Shown: in pieces, positions 5,339 through 6,841 of the stretch | How the letters are laid out: each line of letters starts with the position of its first letter | Numbering within the stretch: position 1 is the stretch's first letter | Assembly (NCBI GenBank): GCA_002358555.1 | Contig: DEPC01000141.1 | Span: forward strand, 1-6,841 | Direction: 5' to 3' | Origin: Hungatella sp. UBA3402 | GTDB taxonomy: Bacteria > Bacillota > Clostridia > Lachnospirales > Lachnospiraceae | DNA: 6,841 nucleotides | The notes under the pieces: generated by a model | What the model saw: only the letters and a program-made list of their open reading frames with translations | Told to the model about the DNA's origin: nothing | The model's database searches: none | Made by a program: the position numbers and the translations under genes

Positions 5339-5364
5339 ACAATTTTCAAACATGCTCTAGTACA
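5339..5364 (-). repeat. Right terminal inverted repeat
   Basis: This arm is complementary to 4689-4714 with two mismatches. It ends at TACA, 45 bp upstream of the ATG at 5410. The upstream flank (5273-5337) is the part shared with the repeat at 1766-1886. Confidence 0.75.
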
Positions 5365-5409
5365 ATAATTACTTGGCAAACAGAAAGGCAGGTATCAATA
5401 CAGAGAAAT

Positions 5410-6675
5410 ATGTGGACAAGAAAAAAGCAATTTATTCTATTATGTATGATACCTGTATATTTTTTAATTGCTGGTCTGTCTCTCCAATCTCTTTCCAGTA
5501 TAAAACAAGGGCTAATAAAGATTTTTCAAGAACCAGATTTCCTGATTACCGATTATATGGCAGTAGGCGGAATTGGTGCTGCCTTGGTAAATGCAAGTCT
5601 TCTTACTTTAGTCTGTATTAGCATCATCTATATATTAGGAATGAAGGTAAGTGGCCAAACAATCACTTCAGCTTTTATGATGTTTGGATTTTCTCTATTT
5701 GGGAAAAATCTGATAAATATTTGGGCTATTCTGATAGGAGTTTTTCTCTATGCTAGATATCTAAAATATTCTTTGGCAAATTATATTTATATTGGTTTTT
5801 ATGGGACTAGTCTGTCTCCCTTAATTATGCAGGTAATGCAAATGAAAGGATTTACACCAATAGAAGGGCTTTTAACTGGAGGAGTTCTTGGAATAGCGAT
5901 TGGATTTATACTTCCTCCTCTTGTTGAGCATGTCCGAGTCTCCCATAAAGGCTATTCTCTCTACAATGTAGGATTTGCATCTGGTATCATGGCCACTATT
6001 ATTGTGTCATTGATGAAATCATTGGGAATGCAAATACAAACCAGGTTAATCTGGCATACAGGAACCAATGAAATATTTGAAATACTTTTGTTACTATTAT
6101 TTGTAGGAATAATAGTTGCAGGAATTATTCATAGTCCAAAAGAAAGCTATTTTGCGTACAAAAAGATTTTAAAAAGCAGCGGTATAGGAGGAACAGATTA
6201 TTTAAAAGAGGTAGGATTTCCAGCAGTTCTAATAAATATAGGGGTAAATGGTTTGATTGCTTCTATATTTGTCATAGCTGTAGGTGGGGATTTGAATGGC
6301 CCTACAATCGGAGGAATCATGACCATTGCAGGATTCGGAGCTACAGGAAAACATATCCGTAATATTGTTCCTGTAATGGCAGGAGTATACTTGGCAAGCA
6401 TAATTGAACTTTGGGATATCACAGCTCCTTCAGCTCTTTTGGCAATGTTATTTTCTACAACACTTGCTCCCATTGGCGGAGAATTTGGGATACTTCCTGG
6501 GCTTGTAGCGGGATTTCTTCATTCTTCTGTAGCTTTAAATGTAGGAATTTTATATGAAGGAATGAATCTATATAATAACGGATTTGCTGGAGGGATTATA
6601 GCGACCTTTATGGTGCCAACATTGCAAGCAGCTAGAAAGAGTACTAGTCGTGAGAAAAAAGGGGGGTATATATAG
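5410..6675 (+). CDS. DUF1576 family polytopic membrane protein with internal duplication
   Basis: This 421-residue protein has about 10-12 strongly hydrophobic segments and is recognised as a DUF1576-type membrane protein of unknown function; a transport role is plausible but unproven. Its two halves are duplicated. GFSLFGKN (93-100) corresponds to GFGATGKH (308-315), and GYSLYNVGFASGIMATI (181-197) to GMNLYNNGFAGGIIATF (384-400). The units are about residues 50-200 and 267-403, joined by a linker with a transmembrane segment (about 222-240) and a polar stretch (241-266). The C-terminus is basic (ARKSTSREKK). ATG 5410 is the first ATG in a frame open back to the TAG at 5335-5337. It lacks a good ribosome binding site (AGG at 5386-5388 is 21 bases away), so the true start could be M13 (5446) or a nonstandard codon. 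The upstream 45 bp abut the inverted-repeat element, and no convincing promoter is visible. Confidence 0.8.
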   Translation: MWTRKKQFILLCMIPVYFLIAGLSLQSLSSIKQGLIKIFQEPDFLITDYMAVGGIGAALVNASLLTLVCISIIYILGMKVSGQTITSAFMMFGFSLFGKNLINIWAILIGVFLYARYLKYSLANYIYIGFYGTSLSPLIMQVMQMKGFTPIEGLLTGGVLGIAIGFILPPLVEHVRVSHKGYSLYNVGFASGIMATIIVSLMKSLGMQIQTRLIWHTGTNEIFEILLLLLFVGIIVAGIIHSPKESYFAYKKILKSSGIGGTDYLKEVGFPAVLINIGVNGLIASIFVIAVGGDLNGPTIGGIMTIAGFGATGKHIRNIVPVMAGVYLASIIELWDITAPSALLAMLFSTTLAPIGGEFGILPGLVAGFLHSSVALNVGILYEGMNLYNNGFAGGIIATFMVPTLQAARKSTSREKKGGYI

Positions 6676-6737
6676 TGAACTACCCATTGCCTAAAACTAA
6701 TAGGATTGCGACCATATTATTTCAAATAGGCTTGTAA
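6675..6737 (+). CDS. Possible 20-codon ORF overlapping the DUF1576 stop (remnant or leader peptide)
   Basis: The DUF1576 stop TAG shares its G with a GTG start, and AAAAAGGGGGG ends 8 bases before that GTG as a possible ribosome binding site. This is the arrangement used for translational coupling. The frame reads 20 codons (VNYPLPKTNRIATILFQIGL) and stops at TAA 6735-6737. No family is recognised. It may be a real small protein, the truncated start of a lost downstream gene, or chance. Confidence 0.25.
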   Translation: MNYPLPKTNRIATILFQIGL

Positions 6738-6841
6738 GTTCGCCATGCTAATCAATGTTAATCGCTTTAGAGACTAAACTTTCAATTATTGACAAGAATT
6801 ATAAAAAAATGAAAGAAAAAGGAAAAAGTTGTTGACAATTG
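6738..6841. other. Non-coding tail with promoter-like -35 boxes at the window edge
   Basis: No ORF of note is present. TTGACA occurs at 6789-6794 and again at 6832-6837. The first has no -10 at 16-18 bp. The partner of the second would lie beyond the window, so a promoter for a following rightward gene is possible but cannot be confirmed. No clear terminator for the DUF1576 gene is seen here. Confidence 0.3.

Larger units (their letters stand above)
4689..5364. mobile_element. 676-bp non-coding, TIR-bounded, hairpin-rich element (MITE-like)
   Basis: The segment is bounded by terminal inverted repeats, 4689-4714 and 5339-5364, which are 26 bp long and complementary at 24 positions. The shared core is CTAGAGC-n-TGTTTGAAAATTGT. 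No convincing ORF lies inside. The interior holds a series of inverted repeats (4727-4874, 4883-4917, 4946-4996, 5040-5063, 5077-5096, 5131-5167). The right end is homologous to the degenerate repeat at 1766-1886, so this is a repeat family in this genome. No clear target-site duplication is visible. Terminal repeats plus absence of a transposase suggest a non-autonomous transposon derivative; a structured non-coding RNA locus is the alternative. Confidence 0.6.

Noticed and set aside
4727..5364. Retron, group II intron or CRISPR-like system
   Set aside because: There is no reverse transcriptase, intron-encoded protein or Cas gene in the window, no GTGYG start or domain V-like hairpin was recognised, and the repeats are inverted rather than regularly spaced direct repeats.
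4680..5375. Target-site duplication flanking the terminal inverted repeats
   Set aside because: The bases just outside (TTAATCTGC on the left, ATAATTAC on the right) show no matching direct repeat, so insertion by transposition is inferred only from the inverted termini.
5373..5621. 82-codon frame starting with TTG just upstream of the DUF1576 start
   Set aside because: It overlaps DUF1576 in another frame and becomes Cys/Tyr/Arg-rich with no recognisable features. It was considered as an N-terminal extension after a frameshift, but the DUF1576 frame already has a complete first hydrophobic segment.
6198..6473. Minus-strand 91-codon frame opposite DUF1576
   Set aside because: It is antisense to the second conserved repeat of DUF1576, which accounts for its openness.

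Overview
The window reads as chromosomal DNA of a low-GC, Gram-positive Clostridia, most likely a gut Lachnospiraceae (Blautia-like). The clues are tRNA genes without an encoded CCA end, AGGAGG-type ribosome binding sites, intrinsic terminators with U tracts, AT-rich spacers, and the protein types present (CPA-type antiporter, short DUF362 protein, 6-phospho-beta-glucosidase, DUF1576 membrane protein). The genus is inference; family level is moderately safe.

Layout. Positions 1-46 are the 3' two-thirds of a tRNA-His(GUG), followed by a strong terminator (56-94) and a second long inverted repeat (126-216). A cation/proton antiporter gene lies on the minus strand (267-1535) and converges on the tRNA-His unit. 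A 479-bp gap follows, holding the antiporter's probable promoter, a degenerate copy of a dispersed repeat (about 1766-1886) and the promoter of a solitary tRNA-Gln(UUG) (2015-2087). A bidirectional terminator (2090-2125) separates that tRNA from a minus-strand DUF362 gene (2166-3029). DUF362 diverges from a plus-strand GH1 6-phospho-beta-glucosidase gene (3232-4650) across 202 bp containing promoters for both directions and several inverted repeats.

The 759-bp gap 4651-5409 is the most unusual part. It holds a 676-bp segment bounded by 26-bp near-perfect terminal inverted repeats (4689-4714 and 5339-5364). This segment has no convincing ORF and is packed with hairpins, including a 148-nt imperfect hairpin with an 18-bp perfect base (4727-4874). 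Its right end resembles the repeat at 1766-1886, so it looks like a non-autonomous, MITE-like repeat family, possibly giving a structured RNA. It ends 45 bp before a plus-strand DUF1576 polytopic membrane protein gene (5410-6675) whose two halves are clearly a tandem duplication. The last 166 bp hold a tiny overlapping reading frame and a truncated promoter-like sequence.

The genes do not form one operon or pathway: each is separately transcribed with its own terminator or repeat boundary. The clearest metabolic role is hydrolysis of a phosphorylated beta-glucoside, but no PTS permease gene is in view. No complete new defence or mobile system can be shown here. The structured inverted-repeat element is the best candidate for something undescribed.
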